Positions 1 to 10,108 of a stretch of 64,000 bases of DNA are shown in pieces. Every line of letters starts with the position of its first letter. Within the stretch, counting starts at the first letter, position 1. Under the pieces are notes generated by a model. It saw only the letters and a list, made by a program, of their open reading frames with translations. It was not told where the DNA came from and ran no database searches. The DNA lies in contig OZ345357.1 of NCBI GenBank assembly GCA_977006965.1, positions 248,001 through 312,000 on the forward strand, in the 5' to 3' direction. This DNA is from Phymatolithon calcareum. Its lineage: Eukaryota; Rhodophyta; Florideophyceae; Hapalidiales. The position numbers were made by a program, and so were the translations under genes.

Positions 1-1302
1 ACGCCGAAGCAGAGCTATGGTGCATTTGTTCTGGAATTCCTTCATCCGACTGTTCCAGGGCCGACGCCTGGCGGATGGATGCCACCGCCTACGCCGGCGC
101 CGAGCGCCGTTGTGAAGACGATGCCGTCGAAGAAGTCTTTGAGTTCCCCGGCACTTGCCAGCATGAATAAGATGTTTACAATGGCGGAGGTGGAGAAGCA
201 TTGCACAGAGGATTCTGCGTGGATTGTTATTAACAATAGTGTGTACGACACGACATCGTATCTTAAGGATCATCCCGGTGGTGCTGCATCTATTATGCTC
301 AACGCAGGAGCGGATGCGACTGAGGAGTTCATGGCTATTCATTCCGAAAAGGCACGCGCTATGTTGGACGACTTTTACATCGGGGAACTCGCAAACGACG
401 AGCAGCCGCGCAAAGTCGATGCTCCTATGAAGTTCTCAAAGTCGTCTGCGCAACTCATGATTGATGACCTTCCGCAGCAGGAGGTGAGAACGATCAAGAC
501 TATCGATGAGGCGGAGGATCTCGTGGCGTTGCATCCGAAGAAATGGATTGGGTTTGAACTCATTGAGAAGACAGAGGTGTCACACGATACCCGTTTGTTT
601 AAATTCAAATTGCAGTCGCCGGAACATCGACTGGGATTGCCGGTCGGATACCATATGTTCATCCAGGGGACTATCAAGAACAAGATGGTAATTCGTGCAT
701 ACACGCCGGTGTCATCGGATGACAACAAGGGATTTTTCTTGCTACTGATCAAGGTGTATTTCGCAAACGTGCACCCGAAATTCCCGGAAGGTGGGAAAAT
801 GTCACAATATATGGACGCACTGGAAATTGGCGATTTCCTCAAGGTTAAGGGGCCGTTGGGTCATTTCGAGTACAAGGGTCGTGGGAAATATACGCTGAAC
901 GGAGGAGATGGGGTTGCGAAGCGAATCGGACTCCTTTGTGGGGGTACCGGACTTACGCCCGCGTATCAGGTGTTGCAGGCGGTGTGCAAGGACGCTGATG
1001 ACACGACGGAGATCTTCTTGTTGTATGCAAATAGAACTGAGGAGGATATCCTGATGCGCGAGGACTTGGATCGCATGGGCAAGAAGGATAATATTCATGT
1101 GTGGTATACACTGGATCTGCCGTCAGACGGATGGAGTTACAGCTCTGGATTCATTAGTGAAGCTATGATTAGGGATCACATGCCGGACGCAGGACCCGAG
1201 ACTATTGTGGGGATGTGCGGACCGCCACCTATGATCAACTTTGCGTGTATACCTAACCTGAAGAAGGTGGGATTCCAGGAGAAGAACTTCTTCTCGTTCT
1301 AG
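1..1302 (+). CDS. Nitrate reductase, C-terminal part (5' end outside window)
   Basis: Cytosolic assimilatory nitrate reductase, which passes electrons from NAD(P)H through FAD and heme b to molybdenum to reduce nitrate to nitrite. The frame is open from base 1. The first 28 codons resemble the end of the Mo-cofactor dimerisation domain (F-L-HPT-PG then GGWM), so the true start lies upstream and the ATG at 79 is internal. A Pro/Ser-rich hinge follows, then a cytochrome b5 domain with the heme ligand HPGG near 271-282 and the second ligand His near 340. The FAD domain has RAYTPVSSDD near 690-720 and GKMSQY near 795. The NADH domain has GGTGLTPAYQ near 940-970 and CGPPPM near 1218. The frame ends in a Phe-rich tail, FFSF. 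No intron is visible. Family assignment is very secure; NADH versus NADPH preference cannot be read. Confidence 0.95.
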   Translation, partial: TPKQSYGAFVLEFLHPTVPGPTPGGWMPPPTPAPSAVVKTMPSKKSLSSPALASMNKMFTMAEVEKHCTEDSAWIVINNSVYDTTSYLKDHPGGAASIMLNAGADATEEFMAIHSEKARAMLDDFYIGELANDEQPRKVDAPMKFSKSSAQLMIDDLPQQEVRTIKTIDEAEDLVALHPKKWIGFELIEKTEVSHDTRLFKFKLQSPEHRLGLPVGYHMFIQGTIKNKMVIRAYTPVSSDDNKGFFLLLIKVYFANVHPKFPEGGKMSQYMDALEIGDFLKVKGPLGHFEYKGRGKYTLNGGDGVAKRIGLLCGGTGLTPAYQVLQAVCKDADDTTEIFLLYANRTEEDILMREDLDRMGKKDNIHVWYTLDLPSDGWSYSSGFISEAMIRDHMPDAGPETIVGMCGPPPMINFACIPNLKKVGFQEKNFFSF

Positions 1303-1312
1303 AATATTTGTT

Positions 1313-1714
1313 TTAGTACTGGTTGGTGTAATACTTTGTCATGTATAGTATGTTTAATGGTTCCTCTTCGTGTGCGTCATTCGTTTGCACTGCGGGCGGT
1401 ATCGGAATTGCCCGATTAATAAGCTTTCCAAGATTGGATTCGATTTTTGGGCACGCCCGTTCTTTTTCTAAAGCCACCAAAATATGGATCCAATTTGAGC
1501 GGTTTGTGCTCCGGGACATGCCAGATCCAGCTCCACAACACTCCTCACAGCCGCATTGCAGATGACAATCATTTATCTTAGTCAGTATGCCGTGACACGA
1601 ATGACAAGCATTCTTCGAGTACATCACGAACGTGTTTTTTCGGTTTTCTAGGTTTGGCACTGCCATGGCAACAAACAAAAGTTCTAATTCAATAAGCACA
1701 GCCAAATTTTCCAC
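1313..1714 (-). CDS. Small Cys-rich hypothetical ORF
   Basis: A 133-codon frame whose stop lies 10 bases beyond the nitrate reductase stop, in convergent orientation. Its middle is Cys/His-rich, with CHSCHG followed by CHLQCGCEECCG, which could bind metal. I recognise no family. The start codon is arbitrary, the upstream part borders a LINE relic, and there is no paralogue in the window. It may be chance. Confidence 0.2.
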   Translation of the reverse strand: MENLAVLIELELLFVAMAVPNLENRKNTFVMYSKNACHSCHGILTKINDCHLQCGCEECCGAGSGMSRSTNRSNWIHILVALEKERACPKIESNLGKLINRAIPIPPAVQTNDAHEEEPLNILYMTKYYTNQY

Positions 1715-1744
1715 GCTGTTGGCTGCAATACCTATGCATGTGAC

Positions 1745-1960
1745 CAGAGATCAACGCCTGGGCATATACTGTAGTTTGCATGGAAGAGCACCGCACGGTA
1801 CGCCAAGTGCTACAATACTTCAGTGCGTCAAACCAACTTCGAGTCGCTCTTCAAATAGCTCTTAATATCGCACAGGATAGAACAGAATGGAGAAAACTTA
1901 GACAAACCTTCGAAGAGCTGCTAAACTCACTTGGTGGAATACAATACAATGTGACTATGA
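1745..1960 (+). pseudogene. RTE-like LINE reverse transcriptase, C-terminal relic
   Basis: The plus-strand frame through 1780-1910 reads MEEHRTVRQVLQYF, and further on RTEWRKLRQ. It aligns with the minus-strand relic at 44346-44566 (MDENCLVRQVLLYF, then NRLEWKKLR). This arrangement is typical of the tail of RTE/CR1-type endonuclease-reverse transcriptases, after the RWLGHILRM motif. Upstream the frame breaks with stops and the RWLGH motif is corrupted (WAYTVVCM). It is a 5'-truncated, decayed insertion between two host genes. The family call rests on two short conserved blocks. Confidence 0.45.
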
Positions 1961-2621
1961 TGCCACTGACAAGCTTTATCACTCTTGTTCACTGCCATCT
2001 CGATGTGGTCGTACCCTCTCAGAGACGTTTTCGCTCGACAACAGAAGAGCAATGAAGAATAACCATGCCATATTTCGAAACCACAGACATCTGCATTATC
2101 GCCAGGTGCGTCAGGTGCATAGTTTATTTTATAGAATAGACTCATTACATTAGACTTGGTTTTTCAGTATAGAATTTTTGTTAAAATTTTTTTTTCTCGA
2201 TCTGCCTTGTGTAAACAAGATCAATGCAGATTGCCGAATATCCAATAGAATCATGAGTTATGTTACTGGCACTTAACTTATGATATTTGCCAAGTAACAA
2301 TGATCAGAAGCGTTTATGGAGTGTCAAAATGTTGTGATTGGTTTCGGCGAGAGTGTGTACTGTTGACAGGGGCATTGAAAATATTTCTAATTTTTATGTG
2401 TATCAATAAACGTACCGTTATGTGGCCATGTCGTCCATACTGACGAACGCGTGGGCGTACTTTGCACAGTATGTCAACATTGCGCATGTGAGAACCATTG
2501 TCCTCTGTGAAGGCGTTCGCAGCAAGCCTCGTTATCGCTTGCACAACATTCTCATGCACCAAGCATCAACTTCGACCTTTTTCAGCAACACGTTTGCATT
2601 GTCGGAAGAGAGCCCATTTCG
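1961..2621. other. Intergenic, upstream of kinase gene
   Basis: AT-rich spacer with no supported gene. It should contain the kinase promoter, but I see no convincing TATA box or repeat. Short frames here are shadows. Confidence 0.5.
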
Positions 2622-5600
2622 ATGGGCTCCACGCAATTGACTTATATCGAAGAAGCACGTCTCGAGTGGAACCCCCAAGACAAAGGGCCGGACTCACTTC
2701 TCGGCGAAGGAGCCTTCGGCTCAGTTTACCGAGGAACTCTTGACCTAACGGAAGTTGCCATCAAGGTCATCAAACGGTCGAACAATGGTCCCTTGCAATC
2801 GGAACAAGCGAAGCAAGCACAAGAAGCTGCGGCGCAACAACACGCACGCGAGTTACGCCGCTTAAAACATCTGACACACCCCTGCATTGTCCAGTTTCTT
2901 GGTGCCGCTTGTGACCCGGTAACCAGCGAAACGCTAATCGTTACTGAACTGCTAAGTGGCGGTTCTTTACATGAGGCGTTGCAAGTAATGCGAAATTATG
3001 GAACTGCAGCCAACGGAGGCGCAGTGTTGGAAGAGCGCTCGTTTTTACGCATTGGCGGGTGTATTGCGAGCGGTCTTGTATATCTCCACAATGAAAAGTA
3101 TACTCATGGTGACATGAAGCCTCACAATGTATTGCTCAACTCCACGGTTGATATCATCGACAATGGAACGCGAGCAGTTTTCCAGAAGGATGTGCAAGCA
3201 AAAATTGCCGACTTCGGCCTGTCTAGGAGCATCGGACCGAAGGCCGATGATCTCATGGCCACAACCAACACACAGGATTTTGGAGCTGGACCTGTTGGCA
3301 CTTTTGCGTACATGGCGCCACAGGCATTCGATGGCATTGCGAAAATGAGCGGCGACATTGCAAAAGCCGCAGACATTTATGCCTTTGCTATCGTCATGTA
3401 CGAGCTTCTTTGCGGTCGCCAGCCGTGGGTCGCTGAAAACGTGCGTTCAGTCTGGACGCTTTGTCGCTATGTATGCAGTGATGAGCGTAGACCTTCTTGG
3501 GGTCCACGCCAGGAAAGCATTCGTCCTGAGTACATTGCATTCGTCCACCGATGCTGGGCACAAGAATGGGAAGAAAGACCAAGCTCGGCGGAAGTTGCGC
3601 GCCAATTTAGTTCTTGGAACAAAGCCTTCAAAGCGAGAGCCGCTGGTAATTCCGCCGATGGTACTGATATATCGGTCGGGAGTTCCGAATCTGGCAGTCC
3701 ATCTGTTTTGCCGAATGAACAGGAAGGAGCTGCGGGCGGGACTGAAAATCAGGGCGAATCCGGAGCGAATCAAGCTACAACAAAAGCGGCTGGCGCACTA
3801 AACCACGGCGATAGCGATAATTTGGACGTTTTTGGTGATTTGGGCAACTCTGAAAATGGTACTCCTATTCTACAGCGAGTCATCACTGAAAACCTGGATG
3901 CTAAACAGGCTATCGACGCCGTTAAGCATCATGTGAAGCATGACCCATACGACTTCGGTGATTCCACTGATACTCGCCTTGATGACTCAAATGCTCAAGT
4001 ACCTCCAGGACCAGAGGACGAAATCTCTGAGTACGACGCGGTAGGAAATACTACTACAAATGAATCGGTAGGTCCTGCCCCGCGAGCTATGGAATATGCA
4101 GGTCAGAGCAGCCTAGATTTGTTGAACAGTGGTGCATTCAACAATTTCGTGAAGCGGGTTGACACGGAGAAAGTTCCTCTTCCAGATGTTGAACAACTGC
4201 AGATTGGGCTTCCCATGCCATCGAAAAATGAAAACAAGGATGGACAAAATGATGCTTTCCTAAGCGGCCAGAAGAGCACCGACAATGTCTCTGGATTGTC
4301 TGCCTTTTTTGGAAAAGAGAATAAGGACGAGAAGAACAACATCGCGGATTCGTTCATGCGCGCAGCTGCTCAGTACGACGCTGATACTGTTCCTGCCGCT
4401 CCTACCGAGCAACCAGCTGTGCCGGATTCGGAGAAGAAGTCAGCGCCCAAGCTCGACATGGCGCCCACTCTTGACATACCCTCTCTAAAAATTGATCTGC
4501 CTGGAAATCCGAAGGGACAAGAAAAGAAGCCTGTTGACTGGGAGCATTCGCCCGTCGACCAGCCTGGTTCCGATGTATCAGCAGTGACCAACGCGGTTGG
4601 TAGCGGGGAAACCAAGGACGAAGGCGTCGCAGTGCCGGCACCAGTTGTTCCGGAAAGGCTAGTTTTCGTTCCACCTACGACTAGTATATCTCCGCCTCAG
4701 CATCCGACGTATGCAAATCCGGCCGTAATGTATCCGACCAACGGTCCAACGTTTCCTGGGTATGGACCAGCTCTGGGTCCGATCAGCACTTCAGCGATCA
4801 GTGGCGCGAGTCTGTGGGATCACCGAGCCAGTGCTGGCAACCATCATGCAGCGAACCCAATACCGCACAACGGAACCAGTCCGCCGCAAATGATAATGAA
4901 TCCAGGCCCTCGCACTATGTATCCGGGCATTACTGTGAATGTAGCGCTAGAGGCAATTCGAAGCCGTGATGCGGCTCAGACATTGGACCGCTTCTGGAAT
5001 GCTGGTTATGCCGGGGTCATCGCTGCGGCTTTTGCGCAAGGGGCTACATCAACTCCTGCGTCTTTGTCGGGGAAAGCACATCTTGAATTGGCACTTGAGT
5101 TTATCAAGCGCAACAACCAGACACCGAAGGAGCCCATCATAGCCAGAGATCTGTGTGTCGCTGTTGGATCATTTGCAATGAGTCAGAGCAACACTATTGA
5201 CAGGTTGACGGCAATGGATGCTTTGCCTGTTGCACTCTCTGCGATGCAGTCGAACCACAACGAAGTTGCGGTGTATTCGTCTTGCTGTTTCGCGATGAGC
5301 AATCTTCTGAAAATATCGAACCACATTGAGGATCCGAATCTGCGAAAGGACGTTGCGGTGTGGATAGTGCATGCAATATCGTGGAATCTTTCTCGAGGGA
5401 CCAAATTGGACTCTCTTGCTTATACAGCGTGTTCGGCAGCGCGAAATTTCATGTGGTTGAACGAGCTCAACACCGCAACTTTTCTCTCAAAGGATGATAT
5501 TTTGTTCAACGCCCCTCCATTGCGCAAACTGCTATTGTCGATGTTGTATTTCCGAGTCAAAGAGAAGGTGCTAGAAGCGAGTCTCAGTGCGCTGGCCATG

Positions 5601-6215
5601 ATTGCTTACTTTCCAGTGACAAGGCAGCAATTAATCACGGACGATAGTGTCGTAGTGTTGGTCGAAATGCTCCGGGAAAATCTTCCGCGTTCTAATGCAG
5701 CGTGTCTCTGTCTGTCCATTCTGTCCGTGCTGGTGTCGGAACCTGGTCCGGCGAGCGATGAAGAACGAAATCTGTGCCGAAAATCATTACTGGCGAGCAA
5801 TGCATGTGCAGCTGTGTTGCAGGCACTTCATTTTTCCACTGAGCAACAGAAGCAGCAAAGAAACTTGGGCGCGGTACAAGTTGAGGAAGAGGCACTGGCA
5901 ACATTGGTTTCATTATGCGAGTTTGACGAAGACATTCGATCGGCAATGGTGGAAAAAAGTGCTGTCATTGTTGTGACGGAGGCTTTGCGAGGCTTTGCAG
6001 TGGTTAATGTACCTCTCATTCACAGCACGCTACTAACGAATTGCGCTATCCAAATGTGTGAGGCCACATATGCGCTTGCAAAGAGCGTCTCAGGTCTCAA
6101 AAGTCTGAAAGACGGCGAAGCGACTCGTTTTCTCAAAAACATCAAGACTGTCTTCCGCGACGATGAACGACTTGTGCATTCCGCAACGAAAGCGATTACA
6201 GCATTGTCAGGATGA
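2622..6215 (+). CDS. Protein kinase with C-terminal armadillo-like region, 1197 aa
   Basis: Intronless gene for a probable Ser/Thr kinase of TKL type. The glycine loop GEGAFG is at residues 28-33 and the ATP-anchoring Lys is K48 in VAIK. The catalytic loop is HGDMKPHN at 162-169, so Gly replaces Arg of HRD (a non-RD kinase). DFG is at 197-199. The usual APE is APQ at 232-234. DIYAFAIVMYELLCGRQPW marks the C-lobe. Residues about 340-760 are a low-complexity Ser/Asp/Pro/Asn-rich linker. Residues about 768-1197 are helical with repeated hydrophobic segments resembling ARM/HEAT repeats. The chosen ATG is the first in the frame and leaves a normal N-lobe. The non-RD loop suggests regulation other than activation-loop phosphorylation. 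Kinase identity is secure; the C-terminal repeat class is inferred and the substrate is unknown. Confidence 0.9.
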   Translation: MGSTQLTYIEEARLEWNPQDKGPDSLLGEGAFGSVYRGTLDLTEVAIKVIKRSNNGPLQSEQAKQAQEAAAQQHARELRRLKHLTHPCIVQFLGAACDPVTSETLIVTELLSGGSLHEALQVMRNYGTAANGGAVLEERSFLRIGGCIASGLVYLHNEKYTHGDMKPHNVLLNSTVDIIDNGTRAVFQKDVQAKIADFGLSRSIGPKADDLMATTNTQDFGAGPVGTFAYMAPQAFDGIAKMSGDIAKAADIYAFAIVMYELLCGRQPWVAENVRSVWTLCRYVCSDERRPSWGPRQESIRPEYIAFVHRCWAQEWEERPSSAEVARQFSSWNKAFKARAAGNSADGTDISVGSSESGSPSVLPNEQEGAAGGTENQGESGANQATTKAAGALNHGDSDNLDVFGDLGNSENGTPILQRVITENLDAKQAIDAVKHHVKHDPYDFGDSTDTRLDDSNAQVPPGPEDEISEYDAVGNTTTNESVGPAPRAMEYAGQSSLDLLNSGAFNNFVKRVDTEKVPLPDVEQLQIGLPMPSKNENKDGQNDAFLSGQKSTDNVSGLSAFFGKENKDEKNNIADSFMRAAAQYDADTVPAAPTEQPAVPDSEKKSAPKLDMAPTLDIPSLKIDLPGNPKGQEKKPVDWEHSPVDQPGSDVSAVTNAVGSGETKDEGVAVPAPVVPERLVFVPPTTSISPPQHPTYANPAVMYPTNGPTFPGYGPALGPISTSAISGASLWDHRASAGNHHAANPIPHNGTSPPQMIMNPGPRTMYPGITVNVALEAIRSRDAAQTLDRFWNAGYAGVIAAAFAQGATSTPASLSGKAHLELALEFIKRNNQTPKEPIIARDLCVAVGSFAMSQSNTIDRLTAMDALPVALSAMQSNHNEVAVYSSCCFAMSNLLKISNHIEDPNLRKDVAVWIVHAISWNLSRGTKLDSLAYTACSAARNFMWLNELNTATFLSKDDILFNAPPLRKLLLSMLYFRVKEKVLEASLSALAMIAYFPVTRQQLITDDSVVVLVEMLRENLPRSNAACLCLSILSVLVSEPGPASDEERNLCRKSLLASNACAAVLQALHFSTEQQKQQRNLGAVQVEEEALATLVSLCEFDEDIRSAMVEKSAVIVVTEALRGFAVVNVPLIHSTLLTNCAIQMCEATYALAKSVSGLKSLKDGEATRFLKNIKTVFRDDERLVHSATKAITALSG

Positions 6216-7149
6216 AGAGTTTCACTACGAACAGAAGAGCTTAGTCATGCGTTTAGTCCCACGGTGTGACATCTGTCGGTTGCGACAACGGTTGTACATT
6301 AAATTGAAAGGAAAAACACAATATGATCTTCCAAAGGGCGACAGGAGCAGAACGTCTACATGGAGACGATCTGTTCCTGTCTGGATCCAGAAGGCCATTA
6401 GAATATTTTCTAAAGGCGATGAGACCACTGTACAACGATTCTCGAAGGCCCGAGATCAGAGCCGATTGTGCCCGTTGCATTGTGCATCGTTTCCATCACT
6501 CATTTTGAGGTTTTTGGCACTGTTACTACGAAAAAGAAAAACCTAGGAGGTGATGGATACTAGAGTTGGAGAAGATGAAGCTGAGTTAAACAATTGTGAT
6601 TAGGGGACAGAGTTGTTACACAGAGTAGATACCGGGACACAAGCTTCTCCGTTATTGGCGTATGCTGGCGTTGAGGGCTTGTAAAATAAAGAGGAAATTA
6701 CTAAAATGAGTACGTTGTTTATTGTGCAGTACACCTCTTCTAACTGCAACGCTTCGGGGCACGTAGTAAAGATGCAGTTGCAGAGGTATTTCATCATAAC
6801 ATGAAGGCTCGGCTATTTTACAAAATTTGTAAAATAGCTAATGTCATTTAATGACATTATTGTTTTCGGAATGGGAACATGAGGAGGTATCAGCACATGT
6901 GGGTTTCTATCACAATTTGTACCCTCTCTTACGCTTTAGAGACTACATTATTTTAAAGTGTCCGGTTGTAGAAATTATCTAAGTTTTTTACATATTTAAC
7001 CAGCACGTTGGGGGATGTCGAAACACTGTAGCTAAAGAGGATTCCAGTACCAAATTTGACTCGGGAAACGAGTAAGCATTAATTTCGAAGTCCGTGATTT
7101 AAAATTTATTCATGAAGCTGCGGGAAACGATGGACGATTGCGGGGGAGG
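6216..7149. other. Intergenic, downstream of kinase
   Basis: No supported gene. It contains the twin hairpins at 6812-6859. The rest is AT-rich sequence with only short frames. Confidence 0.5.
6812..6859. repeat. Twin abutting perfect hairpins, 1-nt centres
   Basis: Two perfect inverted repeats lie end to end. The first has 13-bp arms, GCTATTTTACAAA at 6812-6824 and its complement at 6826-6838, around the single base A6825. The second has 10-bp arms, TAATGTCATT at 6839-6848 and its complement at 6850-6859, around T6849. They lie about 600 bp past the kinase stop. No TIR element or gene accounts for them. The same architecture recurs at 42836-42910 with unrelated sequence. Confidence 0.85.
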
Positions 7150-7284
7150 ATTTTTGCTGCTAGGGCTGCGAAGTTAACTCGAGTTATATGGATTTGAGTA
7201 GATTAGCGAAGCTACAATGAGCAGAGCCGCTGAAATGCATACAGTATCCCTTATAGTCCGCATTAGTGTTTCTGAGGGCGTTTA
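7150..7284. repeat. Dispersed repeat, copy 1 of 2
   Basis: About 130 bp that aligns with 27447-27572. Shared blocks include GCTAGGGCT, CGAAGCTACAA, GCTGAAA and CTGAGGGCGTTT, with small gaps between. No coding capacity and no TIR recognised. Probably a fragment of an old interspersed element. Confidence 0.6.
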
Positions 7285-7631
7285 ATAGATTCCAAATTCA
7301 AGAAAATATTCTTTTACCACCATCTCTCTTCCCTTCATCGTTTAACCCAGGGTTCCGTTCCAATAAGATTGCAATATATTGCTACTGAATGTGGTTTCCT
7401 TCAGGCCTCTATATTGCACTACGTATTGACAGCAATTTCTTATCCTCGCACCAGTGAATGGCGGCAACACGGGGAATATTTCCCAATAATTGTCCTATGC
7501 CGCACTGCGGCATACTGACATCAGGCAGTCCTGGCCAAGGCACCACAAGAAAGAAACCTTGAGTTCCATCCCTTGACATGGACCAACTTAACACGTTGTA
7601 ACTGCCTCTCGATAGACTCTACTAGAATCAC

Positions 7632-8023
7632 TTTTGCTCAGCACAGGGTGAGAAATTCAGATATGAAGGAGATCTGTCCTTCCATTACTTCAGGACAAAA
7701 CATGGGTTAAGTAGTGTTTTTGCCGCTGTCGAGGCGAAAACTACTGTACGGGAACGCGGTTACGTGGCAATACGAAACTCGGGAAAACAATTCAGAAATG
7801 GGCTTCCGAAACGGACAAAACACACCAGCTCACATACATTTCTTCAGCGTACATCTGAGACCGCTTGTGCCCAATTTGGGGTCTCACTATGTACGCCAGC
7901 GTCAAACGCGTGGGAAATTACAAAACATCAAGTCATAGATTGCACGGCGTGCAATACGCCGATGCCTTGTCTGGGATACGTAGTGATGGCGCCTGCGCAT
8001 TAACGAAAAAGCACGGCGCAGCA
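7632..8023 (-). repeat. Ty3/gypsy 3' LTR
   Basis: Near-identical to 13284-13675. On the minus strand it starts TGCTGCGCC and, if the ATCAC target duplication is trusted, ends GAGCAAAA rather than the canonical CA. The roughly 70-codon plus-strand frames inside both LTRs are not genes. Confidence 0.92.
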
Positions 8024-8052
8024 GTCCTCTTTCTCAAAAGGTGATTCTTGGG

Positions 8053-10059
8053 TTACTTTGCACGTGCTGCGGTAACTAAATCTTGGTTGTCGTGAGAGTC
8101 GAGGAACGCGTCGAGCATATCAGGAATATCTTCCTGCATAATGTGTAGAGGCTCCCATGATGGCTCCTCGTAGTCGAACCCCCGCCATTTGCATTGAACT
8201 TCAAAACTGTCCGTATCAGAGTTGAAACGCAAGCCGAGAATCTTGGTGACAGTGTTATATCGCGGCTGATTGTGGTCAATAATGTCCAGCAGATCTTCGG
8301 TAACGTTCAGTTGCTTATCGGAGTAGAACCCTAAGCGATTGGCGTGGACGGGAGTGCTCTTCTTCGTGATGAGGTCCTCGCACTGAAAGATTAAATCGAA
8401 GTCAGCACGACGGACTTGAAATGGGCCCTTCCACTTGACACGAAGCTTAGTGCTGGAGCAACCGTGACGGTCAGCAACCACGACGAAATCCTCCACATCA
8501 AAATTGACTTCCTGGACGTCAGTGCGCTTGTTGTGACGAGATATTTCTTGATCGCGCTTGCGGGCTCGCCTTTCCGCAACGTCTCGATGGATATTGTCCA
8601 ATTTCTTCGCCAGTACGGATATCCTCATTAGCCTTTGAGATTTGATGAAATCAATGGAGCGTTTGGCAGCGCTGGCCGAAGAGGGAATCAAAAGAGAGCG
8701 CAGTGGGTTATCGCCCGGTAGTCCAGTAAACGCAGTGACGGGTGCGACATTACCCAAACTGGGCTGCTTCGAGTGGTTGAGGATGCTCCGAATGAGCTGG
8801 ACGACGGCGGGCCACTCGGTCTACTGCATGCGAAACTCGGATAGTAGAGCCCTCGCAGCGCGCAGAACTTCCTTGCACATGGATTCCACAGTTCCATTGG
8901 ACTGTGGGCAGTACAGTCAAGCCTCTCTATAAGCAACCCTTTTGAAAGAAAAACCTGCAATTAAGCAACGACAACTCGCCGACGAGGTCCGTATACGCCT
9001 AAAAATATACAAATTAAAGGTTTTATTGCAACCTGCAATAACGCAAGATTCCCGAGAGCTACCCTTTATTTTAGTTACTTTTTTGATACTCTATGTTGCA
9101 GAAGCAGTCTCTATTTGCTTCAATACATCGCCTGTAAGCCATTTATTGCAGCTTCCAGCCCTCGACTGTAGTTTCTTGGACCGATGCTGTAATGATCCGA
9201 TATGATAGAGCCTCTTCATTTGCAATACCTCTATAAATGCAAACGAAATTCCTGACCGACGTGTTGCTTATAGAGGGGTTTGACTGTATGGTGTAGTGAA
9301 GTGATGTCGCGCGTGGAGCTGGCGATTCAAATTCGCGATCGGTCGGTTCTTGAAATGGCTGCCTCGATCAGAGACCCACGTGAGAGATACGCCGAAAAGA
9401 GAGAACTAGCGCAGCAAAATTTCAGCGGCGGTTTGACTGTCCGCTTCCCAACAGGGCTCGAGCCAGACGAATGATGATGCGTCATCCTTGATTATCAGAA
9501 CGTATTTAAAACCCGTGTCGCTCTCTCCCATATACAATAAATCGAAATGAATTATTTCGTTCGCGGTGTCGGAGTGTAGGGCATGACCCAATGGATGCGG
9601 TGTGCGCACACCACCAACTGTTGCAATGCAATGCAAACAAGAATTGCAAAAAACAGAACTGTCCGACTTCATATTAGTCCAGAAAAAATGTTCGCTGACG
9701 TTGCGATAAGTGCTGCCGGTTCCTCGATGACCGCCGCGACCACAATGCCCAATAATGCAGATGCACAGCTGCAATTCGGTCGCCTCCTCTGGGATCCAGA
9801 AAGTGTATTCGCTGTTCACGTGCAATCCTGTTTCGTTGATCGGAACGGGAAGTGAATCGGTAAGGTTTTTGGGAGCACTTTTCGCATCGTCTTGTGCTTT
9901 GCGGCGGTCAGGAATCGAAGGCCATACAAAGTCGGAGTTAAGTGCAGAAGACACTGGGGCGAAGAAGAGGGAAGTGAGCCTCGGGAGCGAGCCTCGGAAG
10001 CGAATTTCTGGCACCAGGTGCACCCCATCTGGATAGAAGATCGGCCCAAACACTTTCAT
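8053..10059 (-). pseudogene. Ty3/gypsy integrase with C-terminal chromodomain, interrupted
   Basis: Integrase of the chromovirus, read from about 10059 down to 8053. The N-terminal zinc-binding part has HCGRGGHRG and CNSCLHC (about 9620-9760). A core Asp sits in IHFDLLYMG near 9540. The core resumes after the MITE with QSNGTVESM near 8895. The C-terminal 8053-8757 frame (234 codons) ends in a chromodomain with VQCKWRGFDYEEPSWEP near 8140-8200, a module thought to steer integration to marked chromatin. Besides the MITE the core has lost its frame in places. Domain identity is clear; function is lost. Confidence 0.85.
8914..9286. mobile_element. MITE with pogo/Tc1-like termini inside the integrase
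   Basis: A 373-bp insertion with 24-bp terminal inverted repeats (8914-8937 and 9263-9286), each starting CAGTCAA and ending CTCTATAAGCAAC, with two mismatches between arms. It is flanked by TA at 8912-8913 and 9287-9288, the target duplication expected for the Tc1/mariner/pogo superfamily. It has no transposase; the short frame inside it is not credible. Joining the outer flanks at one TA restores a continuous integrase stretch, FTTPY followed by CPQSNGTVE, so the insertion is precise and younger than the host element. Confidence 0.9.
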
Positions 10060-10108
10060 CCCCTGGAATATGAACGATATTATCGTTAAATGCGGCGAGT
10101 GTCATTGA

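Noticed and set aside
42-842. Minus-strand ORFs of 69 and 155 codons at the left edge
   Set aside because: Antisense shadows of the nitrate reductase cytochrome b5 and FAD coding sequence.
7714-8003. Two nearly identical roughly 75-codon plus-strand ORFs repeated at 13372-13655
   Set aside because: They lie inside the two LTRs of the Ty3 element; their similarity is LTR identity, not a gene pair.
8942-9205. 87-codon ORF inside the MITE
   Set aside because: The MITE is only 373 bp with no transposase motif; the frame is not shared with any other element.
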